Below are positions 42,404-50,961 of a stretch of 64,000 nt of DNA, one piece after another. The stretch spans positions 4,526,001 to 4,590,000 of the forward strand of contig NZ_JACCBB010000001.1 of assembly GCF_013409345.1 (NCBI RefSeq). The letters run 5' to 3'. This stretch comes from Kineococcus aurantiacus (GTDB lineage: Bacteria > Actinomycetota > Actinomycetes > Actinomycetales > Kineococcaceae). Made by a program: the position numbers and the translations under genes. Numbering within the stretch: position 1 is the first letter of the stretch; each line of letters starts with the position of its first letter. The notes beneath the pieces are model-generated. The model worked only from the letters and a program-made list of their open reading frames with translations, was not told the origin of the DNA and did no database searches.

Positions 42404-43132
42404 ATGACCCTTCCGACGTCTCCCGCGGCCACCGGACCGGTGTCGCTGTCCCGCCAGATCCACACCCGGATGCGCGAGCTCATCATCCGCGGGACGTACC
42501 CCCAGGGGCACAAGCTGGTCGAGCTGCGCATCGCCGAGGAGCTGGGGGTCTCGCGCGTCCCGCTGCGCGAGGCGGTGCCGATGCTGGAGATGGAGGGGTT
42601 CGTCGTCACCGCCGCCCGCCGCGGGGCGGTCGTGACGACGTGGACCGAACAGCTCGTCAACGACCTGTTCGACCTGCGGGAGGTCCTGGAGGTGGGCGCG
42701 GCGGGTCTGGCCGCCCGGGCCGTCGCCCGCGGCGCGTCGGCCGCGGCGCTCGAGCAGGCGCTGCAACGCGCCCAGGCCGTCGTCGAGGGCGGCGACGCCT
42801 ACCGCATCGCCGAGGCCAGCACCCGCTTCCACGAGACCGTCGTGGCGCTCACGGGCAACGCCCTGATGCAAGCGTCCATGCGCTCGGTCTCCGGGCGCGT
42901 GCAGTGGCTGTTCCACCTCACCTCCGAGCTCGACGTGCACGACGCCTTCCACGACCACGTCGAGCTCACGGCGGCCATCACCCGAGGTGACGTCCGGATG
43001 GCCGAGGCGCTGGCGTTCGCGCACATCGAACGCGACCGGGGCCCGTCGCTGGCCGTGCTGCAGCACCAGGGGCACGGCGCCGTCCCCGGTGAGGCGGACG
43101 GGAACCCGCTCGCGGAGAGCCTGGGCCGCTGA
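42404..43132 (+). CDS. GntR-family regulator, FCD subfamily, of the sugar/heterocycle operon
   Basis: A 242-residue regulator. The N-terminal winged helix (QIHTRMRELIIRGTYPQGHKLVELRIAEELGVSRVPLREAVPMLEMEGFVV) is followed by an FCD ligand domain with RFHETVVALTGN and HDHVELTAAITRGD, whose Asp and His residues could bind metal and a carboxylate ligand. It lies just past the operon's terminator. It is the natural candidate to bind GGTATACC at 30963 and 31222. ATG start; only AGG is visible as a ribosome site. No clear -10 was seen for it. Confidence 0.88.
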   Translation: MTLPTSPAATGPVSLSRQIHTRMRELIIRGTYPQGHKLVELRIAEELGVSRVPLREAVPMLEMEGFVVTAARRGAVVTTWTEQLVNDLFDLREVLEVGAAGLAARAVARGASAAALEQALQRAQAVVEGGDAYRIAEASTRFHETVVALTGNALMQASMRSVSGRVQWLFHLTSELDVHDAFHDHVELTAAITRGDVRMAEALAFAHIERDRGPSLAVLQHQGHGAVPGEADGNPLAESLGR

Positions 43133-43309
43133 ACCCCGCGGGGCAGCGGTTGCGTGCTGCGCCGGTGGACTGAACGACCCTGCGCCCGGGCGGTTCCCGC
43201 ACCAACACCCTCGGCTGGCCCCGGACGGTCCGCGACGAGGGGACCGCCCGGACCGGACCGACGGGGACCGTCAGGTGCCGGGGGAACCGCGCCCACGGCC
43301 CCGAGGTCC

Positions 43310-43340
43310 TGAACCCTTCGCCCCGCAGCGGGCGGGTTCA
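43310..43340. terminator. Bidirectional terminator between gntR and lysR
   Basis: Outer arms TGAACCC (43310-43316) and GGGTTCA (43334-43340) enclose an inner GC-rich stem. It lies between convergent genes, 5 bases beyond the lysR stop. The rest of the 213-base gap holds no gene I can support. Confidence 0.5.
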
Positions 43341-43345
43341 CCTCG

Positions 43346-44284
43346 CTACGCCGTCGATCGGGGTGGTCGGCCGATCCAGCCGTTGCGCTGCGCGCACCGC
43401 GACGCGGTGGTGACCACGGCCTCCGTCGCCGGTGACGGACGGTTCGGGGCCCACACCAGCGACAACCGCGACGGGATGGACGGTTCCACCACGTCGCGCC
43501 GTACCACGTCGGTGCTGGACCGGGCGGCGTGCTGCGCGAAGGCGGACGGAGCCAGGCCGACCTCGCGGCCACTGGACAGGCGGGCCAGCATGGCGCTGAC
43601 CGGCGGTTCGTCGAAAGCGCAGACGTGGGGGGTGAAACCCGCTTCGCGACAGGCCGCGGTGATGCTGTCGTAGTAGTCGGGCGCCAGTCGGCGGGGGAAC
43701 AGCAGCAGCGTCTCGTCCCGCAGCCGGTCCAGCCGGAGGGCCGGCTCGTCCGCCAACCGGTGGTGGGCGCTGAGCAGCGCCGACACCGGGTCCTCACGCA
43801 GGAGTTCGACGGCGATGCCGTCACGGGGCTGCGGTGACAGCGCCAACCCCACGTCGAGCTCCCCACCGTCGACCCGTTCGGGGACGTCGGCGCTGAACAC
43901 CTCACGCGGCAGGACCGTCAGCGCGGGCTGCTCCTCCCGCAGAGCGCTCAGGAGCGTGGACAGCGTGTCGACGCCGACGACCGGGGTGTACCCCAGGCGG
44001 ACGGTCGTCGCTGCGCCCGCCGCGGCCAGACGCGTCATCTCCACAGCCCGGGCCAGCGCGCTCAGCGCACCTGGTGCCTGCAGCGCCAGTGTCCGCCCTG
44101 CGGCGGTCAGTTGCACTCGACGGCTGGTGCGGACGAACAGATCCGTCCCCAGGTGCTGCTCGAGCTTGCGGATCTGCTGACTCAGCGAGGGTTGGGAGAC
44201 GTGCAGGCGCGCGGCGGCACGCCCGAAGTGCAGGTCCTCGGCCACGGCGACGAAGTAGCGCAACAGGCGTGGACTGATGTCCAT
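43346..44284 (-). CDS. LysR-family transcription regulator
   Basis: A 312-residue LysR protein. The HTH is at residues about 3-60 (LRYFVAVAEDLHFGRAAARLHVSQPSLSQQIRKLEQHLGTDLF), followed by the two-lobe effector domain beginning TVRLGYTPVVGVDTLSTLL. ATG 44284 is preceded after six bases by TACGCT on this strand, a leaderless arrangement. It is divergent from a small NAD(P)-binding protein, and a T-N11-A LysR box lies between them, so that gene is the probable target. The effector is unknown. Confidence 0.9.
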   Translation of the reverse strand: MDISPRLLRYFVAVAEDLHFGRAAARLHVSQPSLSQQIRKLEQHLGTDLFVRTSRRVQLTAAGRTLALQAPGALSALARAVEMTRLAAAGAATTVRLGYTPVVGVDTLSTLLSALREEQPALTVLPREVFSADVPERVDGGELDVGLALSPQPRDGIAVELLREDPVSALLSAHHRLADEPALRLDRLRDETLLLFPRRLAPDYYDSITAACREAGFTPHVCAFDEPPVSAMLARLSSGREVGLAPSAFAQHAARSSTDVVRRDVVEPSIPSRLSLVWAPNRPSPATEAVVTTASRCAQRNGWIGRPPRSTA

Positions 44285-44370
44285 GGAGGCAGCGTATCGA
44301 CGTCGGGCGCACCCGCCGGGCGGTTCCGCTGGACGCCCCGGCGTCACCGTCGCGCCGGGGTGTCGGCGAC

Positions 44371-44387
44371 GATAGGGGATCGCTATC
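44371..44387. promoter_or_regulatory. LysR-type operator (T-N11-A) in the divergent region
   Basis: GATAG (44371-44375) and CTATC (44383-44387) flank seven bases; T44373 to A44385 fits T-N11-A exactly. It lies 87 bases from the lysR start. A TAGTGT -10 candidate for the reductase gene stands at about 44435. Confidence 0.5.
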
Positions 44388-44548
44388 GATCGACGCCCGT
44401 ACTGGTCTTGGACGACCGGCACCGGCGCGTCCTAGTGTCGGCGCGCCCCCGCAGTTCCCAGGTCTGCTGCCGGGGGTGACGCCCCACGCCGAGCCGGGTG
44501 GGAGCGCACCGGACCAGCCCTGGCCGTCGTCCTGCGCAGGAGATGAAC

Positions 44549-45103
44549 GTGGACATCACCGTGATCGGCCGTGGCAACATCGGCGGCGGTCTGGCGGAAC
44601 TGTGGGAACGTGCTGGTCACCAGGTGACCCGCCTGGGACGCGGGGGCGGCGACGTCAGCGCCGCCGACGTGGTGCTGCTCGCCGTCCCCGGGGACGCTGT
44701 GCAGGCAGCGCTGGGCTCGGTCACCGGGCTGGGCGGCAAGACGGTCCTGGACGCGACGAACCTCTACGGCGGTGCCCGGCCCCCGGCCGCCTTCGCCTCC
44801 AACGCCGAGTACGTCCGATCCTTGACGGGTGGTCCCACGGCCAAGGTCTTCAACACCAACTTCGCGGCACTCTTCCCGCGCGTGGCCGGCGCCCGCGCAC
44901 GACCCAGCAACTTGTGGGCCGGGGACGACGAGGCCGGTGCCGTCGTGGGTCGACTCAGCCACGACGCCGGCTTCGAGGCGGTCCGTCTGGGTGGTCTGGA
45001 CATGGCCGCCGTGCAGGAGGGACTGGCCGGTGCTCTGATCGCGATCACGCAGGCGGGGCTCGGGTTGTTCACCTACCGGATGGCACCCCCCGAACAGCTG
45101 TGA
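44549..45103 (+). CDS. NAD(P)-binding reductase, F420-dependent NADP reductase-like
   Basis: A 184-residue single-domain Rossmann protein: VDITVIGRGNIGGGLAELWERAGHQVTRLGR, DVVLLAVPGDAVQAAL, GKTVLDATNLYGG and KVFNTNFAALFP, which follow the order of the NADP oxidoreductase coenzyme-F420-dependent family. It is shorter than the archaeal F420 enzymes, and many actinobacterial members have no known partner. GTG 44549 has AGGAG at the ideal six-base spacing; the ATG at 44543 overlaps that site and is less likely. Probable target of the divergent LysR regulator. The 280 bases downstream hold no supported gene. Confidence 0.82.
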   Translation: MDITVIGRGNIGGGLAELWERAGHQVTRLGRGGGDVSAADVVLLAVPGDAVQAALGSVTGLGGKTVLDATNLYGGARPPAAFASNAEYVRSLTGGPTAKVFNTNFAALFPRVAGARARPSNLWAGDDEAGAVVGRLSHDAGFEAVRLGGLDMAAVQEGLAGALIAITQAGLGLFTYRMAPPEQL

Positions 45104-45383
45104 CCCCGGCGGCACCCGCTCCCGCGCGGCACCTGCGTGGCGGCCCGGAGCCGCCCTGGGAACTCCGGGGCGGAGGAGCCACCGCGTCGGGCGTCGGCAC
45201 GGGGGCGACCTCTCGACGTGTTCCCCGGCGTCTTCTCCGCGTCACCGCGCCGGCGGGGAACCCGCACGGCGCCCAGCGTCGGACGTCTGCCGGGCCGCCA
45301 CCGGTCCCCGGTGCCGGGGTCGTGCCCGTCGACGCGCTGGTGCCGAGCAGCAGGCCTGAGCGCAGGGCGTTGGCGTCCCGGCG

Positions 45384-45986
45384 TCAGCGGTGGGGGTCCT
45401 CCGGCCCGGCTCCGGTCACGAGCAGCGCGACGGCGTCGTCGACGAGCAGGTCGCCCTGTGCGGGGGCGATGCGCCGCGAGCTGATCAGGGAGGCGATCCC
45501 CTGCAGCACGGCGACGAACAGCAGCCGGGTCCGTTCCGGGTCCGACCCCGCGATGCGCCCGGCCCGCAGGTCCTCCTCGAACAACGAGGCGAAGGTGGAG
45601 AACAGCCGTCCGGCCGCGGCCTGGACGTGCTGCGGCGCACCGGTCCCCTTGGTGGAGAACATCAGGTCCATCAGCCCCGGGTCGGTGACGGCGAAGCCGA
45701 CGTAGGCCCGCGCCACCGCGCGCAGGCGCCCCGTGAGGTCGTCCGGGTGGGCCGCGCCGGCGTCGGCCAGCTGCCGGGTCAGGTGCTCGAAACCCTGCTC
45801 GGCCAGCGCGTCCAGCAGGGCCTGCCGGTCGGCGAAGTGGCTGCGCGGGGCGCCGTGGCTCACGCCCGCCCGCCGCGCGAGCTCGCGCAGGGACAGGTCC
45901 TCGACGCTCCCGTCGCGCAGCGTCCGCCGCGCCTCCTCCAGGAGCGCGGCGCGGAGGTTCCCGTGGTGGAACGGCGGCGGCGTCAC
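45384..45986 (-). CDS. TetR-family regulator with WHG-type C-terminal domain
   Basis: A 200-residue repressor. The DNA-binding domain is LRAALLEEARRTLRDGSVEDLSLRELARRAGVSHGAPRSHFADRQALLDAL; the C-terminal part (LMDLMFSTKG, LRAGRIAGSDPERTRLLFVAVLQGIASL) is of the TetR_C WHG sort. GTG 45986 follows TAGGGT by six bases, so the message is leaderless. It is divergent from a short-chain dehydrogenase, with a palindrome covering the shared promoter region, a standard TetR-SDR pair. Confidence 0.9.
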   Translation of the reverse strand: MTPPPFHHGNLRAALLEEARRTLRDGSVEDLSLRELARRAGVSHGAPRSHFADRQALLDALAEQGFEHLTRQLADAGAAHPDDLTGRLRAVARAYVGFAVTDPGLMDLMFSTKGTGAPQHVQAAAGRLFSTFASLFEEDLRAGRIAGSDPERTRLLFVAVLQGIASLISSRRIAPAQGDLLVDDAVALLVTGAGPEDPHR

Positions 45987-46013
45987 GGCACGACCCTACC
46001 GCCCAACTAGGCA

Positions 46014-46042
46014 TTGACTACAATCTAGTCACTGTCTACCGT
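46014..46042 (+). promoter_or_regulatory. SDR promoter with overlapping TetR operator
   Basis: -35 TTGACT (46014-46019), 17-base spacer, -10 TACCGT (46037-46042), then seven bases to GTG 46050: a near-consensus promoter. The palindrome TGACTA / TAGTCA (46015-46031, 5-base centre) overlaps the -35 and spacer. The minus-strand -10 of tetR is TAGGGT at 45993-45998. Confidence 0.62.
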
Positions 46043-46049
46043 GGCGGAC

Positions 46050-46916
46050 GTGCCCACCTACACCGCAGCCCTCGTTCCCGACCTGACCTCCCGCACCGCG
46101 ATCGTGACCGGCGGTGGCGGCGGCATCGGGGCCGCCACCGCCGAGGTCCTGGCCGCCCGCGGGGCCCGCGTGGTCCTCGCGGTGCGCGACACCGACAAGG
46201 GCGCCCGCGCGGCGCGCGCCATGGGCGGTCGCGTCGAGGTCCGTCCCCTGGACCTGGCCAGCCTCGACTCCGTCAGGGCCTTCGCGGCCCGGTGGGACGA
46301 GCCGGTCGACCTCCTGGTGAACAACGCCGGGACCTCGGTCCGCGAGCGGCGGCTGACCGCCGACGGTTTCGAGCTGCAGTTCGGCACCAACCACCTCGGG
46401 CCCTTCGCCCTGACCAACCTGCTGCTGCGCCACGTCACCGGGCGCGTCGTCTCCGTCTCCTCCCAGGCGGAGCGGATGGGGCGCCTGGACTTCGACGACC
46501 TGAACTCCGAGCGCAGGCCCTACCGGGAGTCCCGCGCCTACGCGGCCTCCAAGCTGGCCAACCTCCTCTTCACCGCCGAGCTCCAGCGCCGGCTGACCGC
46601 CGCCGGCTCCACCGTCACCGCCGTCGCGGCGCACCCGGGTTACGTGGCCACGGGCATGACCGCGGGCGACGGCGGGGCGGTGAGCAGGCTGGCCGTCCGG
46701 TTCCTGGCCCAGAGCCCGGCCCAGGGGGCGCTGCCCGTGCTGTACGCCGCGACCGGTGACGTCCCCGGGGGAGCGTTCACCGGTCCTGAGCGGGCGATGC
46801 ACATGCGCGCCGGCGCGCAACGGATCGGCCGCTCCCGGCAGGCCGCCGACCCCGAGCTCGCGCGGCGCTTGTGGGCGGTGTCCGAGGAGCTCACCGGGGT
46901 CGGTTTCGGCCTCTGA
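46050..46916 (+). CDS. Short-chain dehydrogenase/reductase
   Basis: A 288-residue NAD(P)-dependent oxidoreductase. The cofactor loop is TGGGGGIG (TAIVTGGGGGIGAATAEVL), with LLVNNAGTS, VSVSSQAERMG and the catalytic pair in AYAASKLAN (Tyr-x3-Lys). The layout is close to retinol dehydrogenase/WW-domain oxidoreductase-like bacterial SDRs. GTG 46050 is preferred because the -10 ends seven bases before it; GTG 46041 in the same frame overlaps that hexamer. Controlled by the divergent TetR. Substrate unknown; a lipophilic aldehyde or ketone is the usual guess for this group. Confidence 0.88.
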   Translation: MPTYTAALVPDLTSRTAIVTGGGGGIGAATAEVLAARGARVVLAVRDTDKGARAARAMGGRVEVRPLDLASLDSVRAFAARWDEPVDLLVNNAGTSVRERRLTADGFELQFGTNHLGPFALTNLLLRHVTGRVVSVSSQAERMGRLDFDDLNSERRPYRESRAYAASKLANLLFTAELQRRLTAAGSTVTAVAAHPGYVATGMTAGDGGAVSRLAVRFLAQSPAQGALPVLYAATGDVPGGAFTGPERAMHMRAGAQRIGRSRQAADPELARRLWAVSEELTGVGFGL

Positions 46917-46975
46917 CCAGCCCACGGCGAGTTCCTGACCGGCCTGCGCCGCCCCGTCCCCGAAAACTATTCACT

Positions 46976-46999
46976 GAGTACCTACTCCTGGTGTACGTT
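46976..46999 (+). promoter_or_regulatory. PadR-gene promoter and inverted repeat
   Basis: GAGTA / TACTC (46976-46987, 2-base centre) precedes the -10 TACGTT (46994-46999), which is six bases before ATG 47006. The repeat lies in the -35 to -10 spacer, suitable for autoregulation. Confidence 0.45.
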
Positions 47000-47005
47000 C
47001 ACGTC

Positions 47006-47566
47006 ATGTCCCTGGTCGAGCTGCACCTGGCGTTGCTGTCTCGAGGTCCCGCCCACGGCTACGACCTGAAGCGGGAGTACGACGCCTGGTTCCCCGACGC
47101 CAAGCCGTTGGCGTTCGGGCAGGTGTACGCGACCTTGGCGCGCCTGGTCCGCGACGAGCTGGCCGAAGTGGTCGAGACCCGTTCCGAGGGGGGGCCGGAA
47201 CGGACCGTCTACACGGTCACCGTCGCGGGCCGGCAGCGGTTGCGGCAGTGGCTGGCCGAGCCGGCCCCACCCGCCGTCGCCGGCACCGAGGACCTGGTGC
47301 GCAAGACCATCGCGGCCTTGCGCACCACCGACCCCGAACGCGCGGCCACGTCGGTGGTGGCCGATCAGCGCACCGCGCACCTGCGCCGGATGCGTGCCCT
47401 CGCCGACCCACCCGGACGGGAGGCCAACCCCGGCCCGGGGGACGCGGTCCCCGACGAGGTGGGGGCGCGGCTGTCGCGCCGGTACGCGTTGCTGCACCTG
47501 GACGCGGACCTGCGCTGGCTTGACGAGGCCGCCACGGCGCTGGAAACCCCTCGCCGCCCGTCCTGA
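47006..47566 (+). CDS. PadR-family transcription regulator
   Basis: A 186-residue regulator. The PadR winged helix is unmistakable: LHLALLSRGPAHGYDLKREYDAWF...AFGQVYATLARLVRDELAEVV with PERTVYTVTVAGRQRLRQWL as the wing. The C-terminal helical part (LVRKTIAALRTTDPERAATSVV...RYALLHLDADLRWLDEAATAL) is for dimerisation. ATG 47006 is leaderless. The following two genes form an ABC exporter, a very common target of PadR repressors, although a hairpin and 190 bases separate them. Confidence 0.9.
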   Translation: MSLVELHLALLSRGPAHGYDLKREYDAWFPDAKPLAFGQVYATLARLVRDELAEVVETRSEGGPERTVYTVTVAGRQRLRQWLAEPAPPAVAGTEDLVRKTIAALRTTDPERAATSVVADQRTAHLRRMRALADPPGREANPGPGDAVPDEVGARLSRRYALLHLDADLRWLDEAATALETPRRPS

Positions 47567-47568
47567 CC

Positions 47569-47588
47569 GGGTCCGGCTCCCCGGACCC
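47569..47588 (+). terminator. Terminator after the PadR gene
   Basis: GGGTCCG / CGGACCC, 7-bp stem with 6-base loop, starting 2 bases past the stop. A second GC hairpin follows around 47610-47625. Confidence 0.45.
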
Positions 47589-47756
47589 CGAACGACTCGG
47601 ATCCCGAACCGCCCGCCGCGGGCGGGAACCCCCTGCGGCCGTGAGGAACTGACCCCGGACCGCCCGGGACCCACGGGCCGTCCCCGCCCTGAAACCCCGT
47701 CCACCCCGCACGGACGCGCCCGACGTCGTGGGCGTCCCGATCCTGGAGGCCCGTCG

Positions 47757-48491
47757 ATGACCCCGACTGCTGAGAACCCGCCGCCCGCCGCCGACGCACC
47801 GGCCGGGGAGGCCGCGGACCCGGTCCTCACCCTGCGCGCCGTCAGCCACGCCTACGCCCGCACCCCGGCGCTGCGGGAGGTCTCGCTGACCGTGCACCCC
47901 GGGGAGGTCGTGGCCGTCACCGGGCCCAGCGGGTGCGGGAAGTCGACGCTGCTGCACGTCGCCGCGGGACTGCTGCTGCCGCAGGCCGGGTCGGTGCGGC
48001 TGCTGGGCCAGGACCTCGCCGACCTGGACGAACCGGCCCGGGCGGTCCTGCGCCGCAGGCAGGTGGGCATCGTGCTGCAGTACGGGCAGCTGGTACCGGA
48101 CCTCAGCGTGGAGGACAACGTCGCCCTGCCGCTGCTGCTGGACGGCGGGGAACTGGACGCGGCGCGCACCGCCGCCCGCGACGCGCTGGCCCGGGTCGGG
48201 CTGGAACAGGCCGGGGCCGCGACCGCGCAGGAACTGTCCGGGGGGCAGGCTCAGCGCGCCGCCATCGCCCGCGCCCTGATCACCTCCCCGCGCGTCCTGT
48301 TCGCCGACGAGCCCACCGCCAGCCTGGACGCCGTGGCGGGCGCCGACGCCCTGGACCTCCTGCTGTCGGTGGCCCGCCGCGACGGGGGAGCGGTGGTGCT
48401 GGTCACCCACGACAACACCACCGCCGCCCTGGCCGACCGGGAGGTCCGCCTGCGCGACGGTTCCGTCGAGCGGGAGTCGGTGCTGCGGTGA
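47757..48491 (+). CDS. ABC transporter ATPase, MacB/LolD type
   Basis: A 244-residue ATPase. Walker A GPSGCGKST, LSGGQAQRAAIARAL signature, FADEPTASLD Walker B and the VTHDNTTAALAD switch are all present. The MacB/LolD-like QYGQLVPDLSVEDNVALPLL Q-loop region fits exporters with FtsX-type permeases. ATG 47757 has GGAGG seven bases upstream. The stop overlaps the permease GTG in GTGA. It likely expels a lipophilic compound or works on envelope lipoproteins, under the PadR regulator. Confidence 0.9.
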   Translation: MTPTAENPPPAADAPAGEAADPVLTLRAVSHAYARTPALREVSLTVHPGEVVAVTGPSGCGKSTLLHVAAGLLLPQAGSVRLLGQDLADLDEPARAVLRRRQVGIVLQYGQLVPDLSVEDNVALPLLLDGGELDAARTAARDALARVGLEQAGAATAQELSGGQAQRAAIARALITSPRVLFADEPTASLDAVAGADALDLLLSVARRDGGAVVLVTHDNTTAALADREVRLRDGSVERESVLR

Positions 48492-50098
48492 GCGCCCCCA
48501 CCCTGCCCGGCGCGCGTCGGGCCAGGCCCTCCAGGGCCGGGCGCGTCAGCGCGCTGCGACCGGAGGCGGTGCGGGTCCTGACCGCGGTGACCTCCCGCCC
48601 AGCCCGGGTGCGGGCGCGGGCCACGGCCGCGGCGGCGACCGGGATGGGCGTGGCGCTGCTCATCGCGGCGTCCACGGCCACCATCCGCGACACCGTCCCG
48701 GTGGGCACCTCCACCTGGGTCGACGAGCAGGGCCGCGAGGTCAGCCGGGAGATGTTCGAAGCCGCCGGTGGGCTCTCACCCTTCCTGGCCCAGCCCGGGT
48801 TGCGTCCGGGCGTGGTGACCGCCGCGGTCCTGCTCCTGCTGCCCTTCCTGGCCCTGGCCGTGCAGGCCCTGCGGGTGGGGCAGGTCGTGCAGGAGCGCCG
48901 GTCCCAGCAGTTGCTGGTGGCCGGGGCGACGTGGGCGGACCTGCGGCGGCTGCGCGTCGCCGCCACCAGCGCCGCCTTCGTCCGCGGAGGGCTGCTGGCC
49001 GGGCCGGTCTACCTGCTGCTGTGGCTCGTCCTGGGGCCGGCCCTGCCGGCCGGGTCGCGGCTGCTGCCCCCGCTGCACCCGGCGATGGTGCCCGCGTGGG
49101 CGCTCGTGGTGGTGGTCCTGTGGGTCCTGGCCCGGGTCCTGGCCGTCTGGGGTTCCCGGCGCGAGGACGCCCTGCTGTGGCGCAGTTCGGGACTGCCGGC
49201 CCAGGTGCCCTCGCGGGCCTTCGTCGTGGGCACCGCCCTGGCCGCCGTGGCGCTGGTGTTCGCCGTCCCCGCGGTGGGAGCCGGCACCGCGGTCTTCGCC
49301 GCGCTGCTCGTCACCGCGCTCGTGCTGGCCCTGCTCGCCGCCGGGGCCGGAGCGGCCCGCTCGGCGGCCGGTTCCGTGCGGCGGCCGGTACCGGCCGCGG
49401 ACGCGGACACCACCGCGGCCGACGGTGCCTCCGGAACCTCCCGCCGGGTTCCCGCCGCGGGTCGTCGCCGGGGTCGCCGCGCCGCACGGTGGCGTCCCGG
49501 TTCCGGGGACGGCGCGGTGAGCCTGCTGGCCGACGCCCAGCGCCGCGGCAGCACCACCGCGGTCACGGGCACCGCCGGGGTCCTGTTCGTGTGCGGGCTC
49601 TCCTTCGGGGTCGAGGCGGCGCTGAGCGCGCAGATCCTCAACGACCGGGCCAGCGAGGGTTCCGGTTACGGCTCCACCGACGTCGCCTTCTACGTCGGTG
49701 GCGCGGCCCTGGCCGGCGCCGTCGGCCTGGTCGCGGCGCTGGTGGCCGTCGCCGCGCTGGTGCTCAGCCTCACCGACCACCTCCTGGGCAACCGCCGCGC
49801 GGTGGCCTCCACCGCCGCGCTGGGCACCGAGACCCGGCGGCTGGTCCGGGTGCAGGCCCTGTCGCTGATCCGCACCGCGGTCCCGGCGACCACGCTGGGG
49901 GTCCTCGTCTCCGCCCTGCCGTACAGCCTGGCCTTCTCCGGCGACCTGCAGGACGGGTGGTCCTGGCCGACGGTCCTGCCGCTGGCCGTGGCCGTCGTCG
50001 TGGCCGTCGTCATGACCGTCGTCTGCTCCCTGCTCGCGGCGGCGCTGACCGGCAGGGTCCGTGCGGCGGCCGCGCTGGAGAACCTGCGCGTCCCCTGA
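48488..50098 (+). CDS. FtsX-like ABC transporter permease
   Basis: A 536-residue membrane protein with about eight to ten hydrophobic spans, in two FtsX-type bundles: LRPGVVTAAVLLLLPFLALAVQALRVG...RRSQQLLVAGATWADLRRL and AGAVGLVAALVAVAALVLSLTDHLLGNRRAVASTAALGTETRRLVRVQAL. The LLVAGAT..DLRRL and ALGTETRRL elements are the FtsX coupling helices. A long Arg-rich cytoplasmic segment (about 300-345) lies between the halves. It overlaps its ATPase gene by four bases and forms the exporter with it. Confidence 0.84.
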   Translation: MSAPTLPGARRARPSRAGRVSALRPEAVRVLTAVTSRPARVRARATAAAATGMGVALLIAASTATIRDTVPVGTSTWVDEQGREVSREMFEAAGGLSPFLAQPGLRPGVVTAAVLLLLPFLALAVQALRVGQVVQERRSQQLLVAGATWADLRRLRVAATSAAFVRGGLLAGPVYLLLWLVLGPALPAGSRLLPPLHPAMVPAWALVVVVLWVLARVLAVWGSRREDALLWRSSGLPAQVPSRAFVVGTALAAVALVFAVPAVGAGTAVFAALLVTALVLALLAAGAGAARSAAGSVRRPVPAADADTTAADGASGTSRRVPAAGRRRGRRAARWRPGSGDGAVSLLADAQRRGSTTAVTGTAGVLFVCGLSFGVEAALSAQILNDRASEGSGYGSTDVAFYVGGAALAGAVGLVAALVAVAALVLSLTDHLLGNRRAVASTAALGTETRRLVRVQALSLIRTAVPATTLGVLVSALPYSLAFSGDLQDGWSWPTVLPLAVAVVVAVVMTVVCSLLAAALTGRVRAAAALENLRVP

Positions 50099-50155
50099 TC
50101 CCACCGCCCGGCAGGGCACCGTCGACCGAGCAGCCCCACGGAACGGGAGGAACTC

Positions 50156-50497
50156 GTGCCCACGCACCCGGAGGCCGCACCCGGCGACCCGCGCCTGCGC
50201 GGCGGGCAGGCGCAGCACCGGTTCGAGGAGGACCGGTTCGAGGCGCCGCGGCCCACGGTCCGCCTGCCCCCTGACCCCACGGGACCGGCTCTGGCCTCCG
50301 TCGTGCGCCAGTTGCGCGCCGCGGCCCGTCCCGGGCAGCTCGTCGTGGACCTGACGGCGACCCGGCACACCTCGCCGGGGTTGCGCCGGGCGCTGGCGGT
50401 GCTGCGCGGGGAAGCGGCCCGGCGGGGTTGCTCCTGGACCGTGCGCGGGAACCTGCCCCACCCCGCACGCCCCCGCCCACCCGGTGCACGACCGTGA
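50156..50497 (+). CDS. Small STAS-like hypothetical protein
   Basis: A 113-residue protein. The central part, LVVDLTATRHTSPGLRRALAVLRGEAARRGCSWTV (about 62-96), has the strand-Ser-helix-strand layout of STAS (anti-anti-sigma) domains, with a Ser after the first strand where the phosphorylatable Ser lies. The N-terminal 45 residues and the tail are Pro/Arg-rich. The GTG start has GGGAGG five bases upstream. It follows the ABC exporter on the same strand, and a second small protein gene follows. The role is unproven. Confidence 0.5.
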   Translation: MPTHPEAAPGDPRLRGGQAQHRFEEDRFEAPRPTVRLPPDPTGPALASVVRQLRAAARPGQLVVDLTATRHTSPGLRRALAVLRGEAARRGCSWTVRGNLPHPARPRPPGARP

Positions 50498-50585
50498 AAC
50501 CCCCGCTCCCGCGGGCCCGACGGTTCCCCTCTCAACCGGCTCGAAGCGACCCCCGCGGGGAGCTCGGCCTGGAAAGGTGCTCGAC

Positions 50586-50924
50586 ATGACGATCGACCTG
50601 CCCGACACGGTGGTGAACCCCTTCGCCGGTGGGCTGCTCACGGTGCTGGTGGTCCCGGTCAGCGCCTCCCTCGAGGTGGGCCTGCTGGCCCTGCGGGAAC
50701 GGGGCGTGCGCGCCTGGACCGAGCACCTGCCCGCCGTGGGGCAGGAGGTGGTCCTGGTCGCCGGGGTGGAGTGCGAGGAGGCCCCGTCGATGGACGGGAT
50801 CACCGACGCCGAGCGCAGCGTCCTCGGCGTGCTCGACGCCGCGGGCATCGAGGTGGACGTGCGCGGCAGCGGGTACGTCAGCGCCGAGGCGGTCCGGCGG
50901 TGGGGAGCCCACACCCCGTCCTGA
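50586..50924 (+). CDS. Hypothetical protein
   Basis: A 112-residue acidic protein I do not recognise. It has a compact alpha-beta pattern: GGLLTVLVVPVSASLEVGLLALRERGV, EVVLVAGVECEEAPSMDGITDAERSVLGVLDAAGIEVDVRGSGYVSAEAV. There is no signal peptide or clear membrane span, though GLLTVLVVPVSA is hydrophobic. ATG 50586 is chosen at the start of the folded part (AAAGGT eight bases upstream); the open frame begins earlier at 50484. It lies between the STAS-like gene and a DUF429 gene with its own promoter. Confidence 0.52.
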   Translation: MTIDLPDTVVNPFAGGLLTVLVVPVSASLEVGLLALRERGVRAWTEHLPAVGQEVVLVAGVECEEAPSMDGITDAERSVLGVLDAAGIEVDVRGSGYVSAEAVRRWGAHTPS

Positions 50925-50949
50925 CCCGGCCCGGACCCGCGCGCGGTCC

Positions 50950-50955
50950 TACGCT
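50950..50955 (+). promoter_or_regulatory. -10 element for the DUF429 gene
   Basis: TACGCT six bases before GTG 50962; leaderless arrangement that decides the start of a frame open for 330 bases further upstream. Confidence 0.45.
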
Positions 50956-50961
50956 GACCCG

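Noticed and set aside
39343-42660. 1105-codon open frame on the minus strand across the permease and binding-protein genes
   Set aside because: It is a shadow of plus-strand genes that have clear family motifs, ribosome sites and overlaps. The translation has no domain and is extremely rich in Gly, Arg, Val and Gln.
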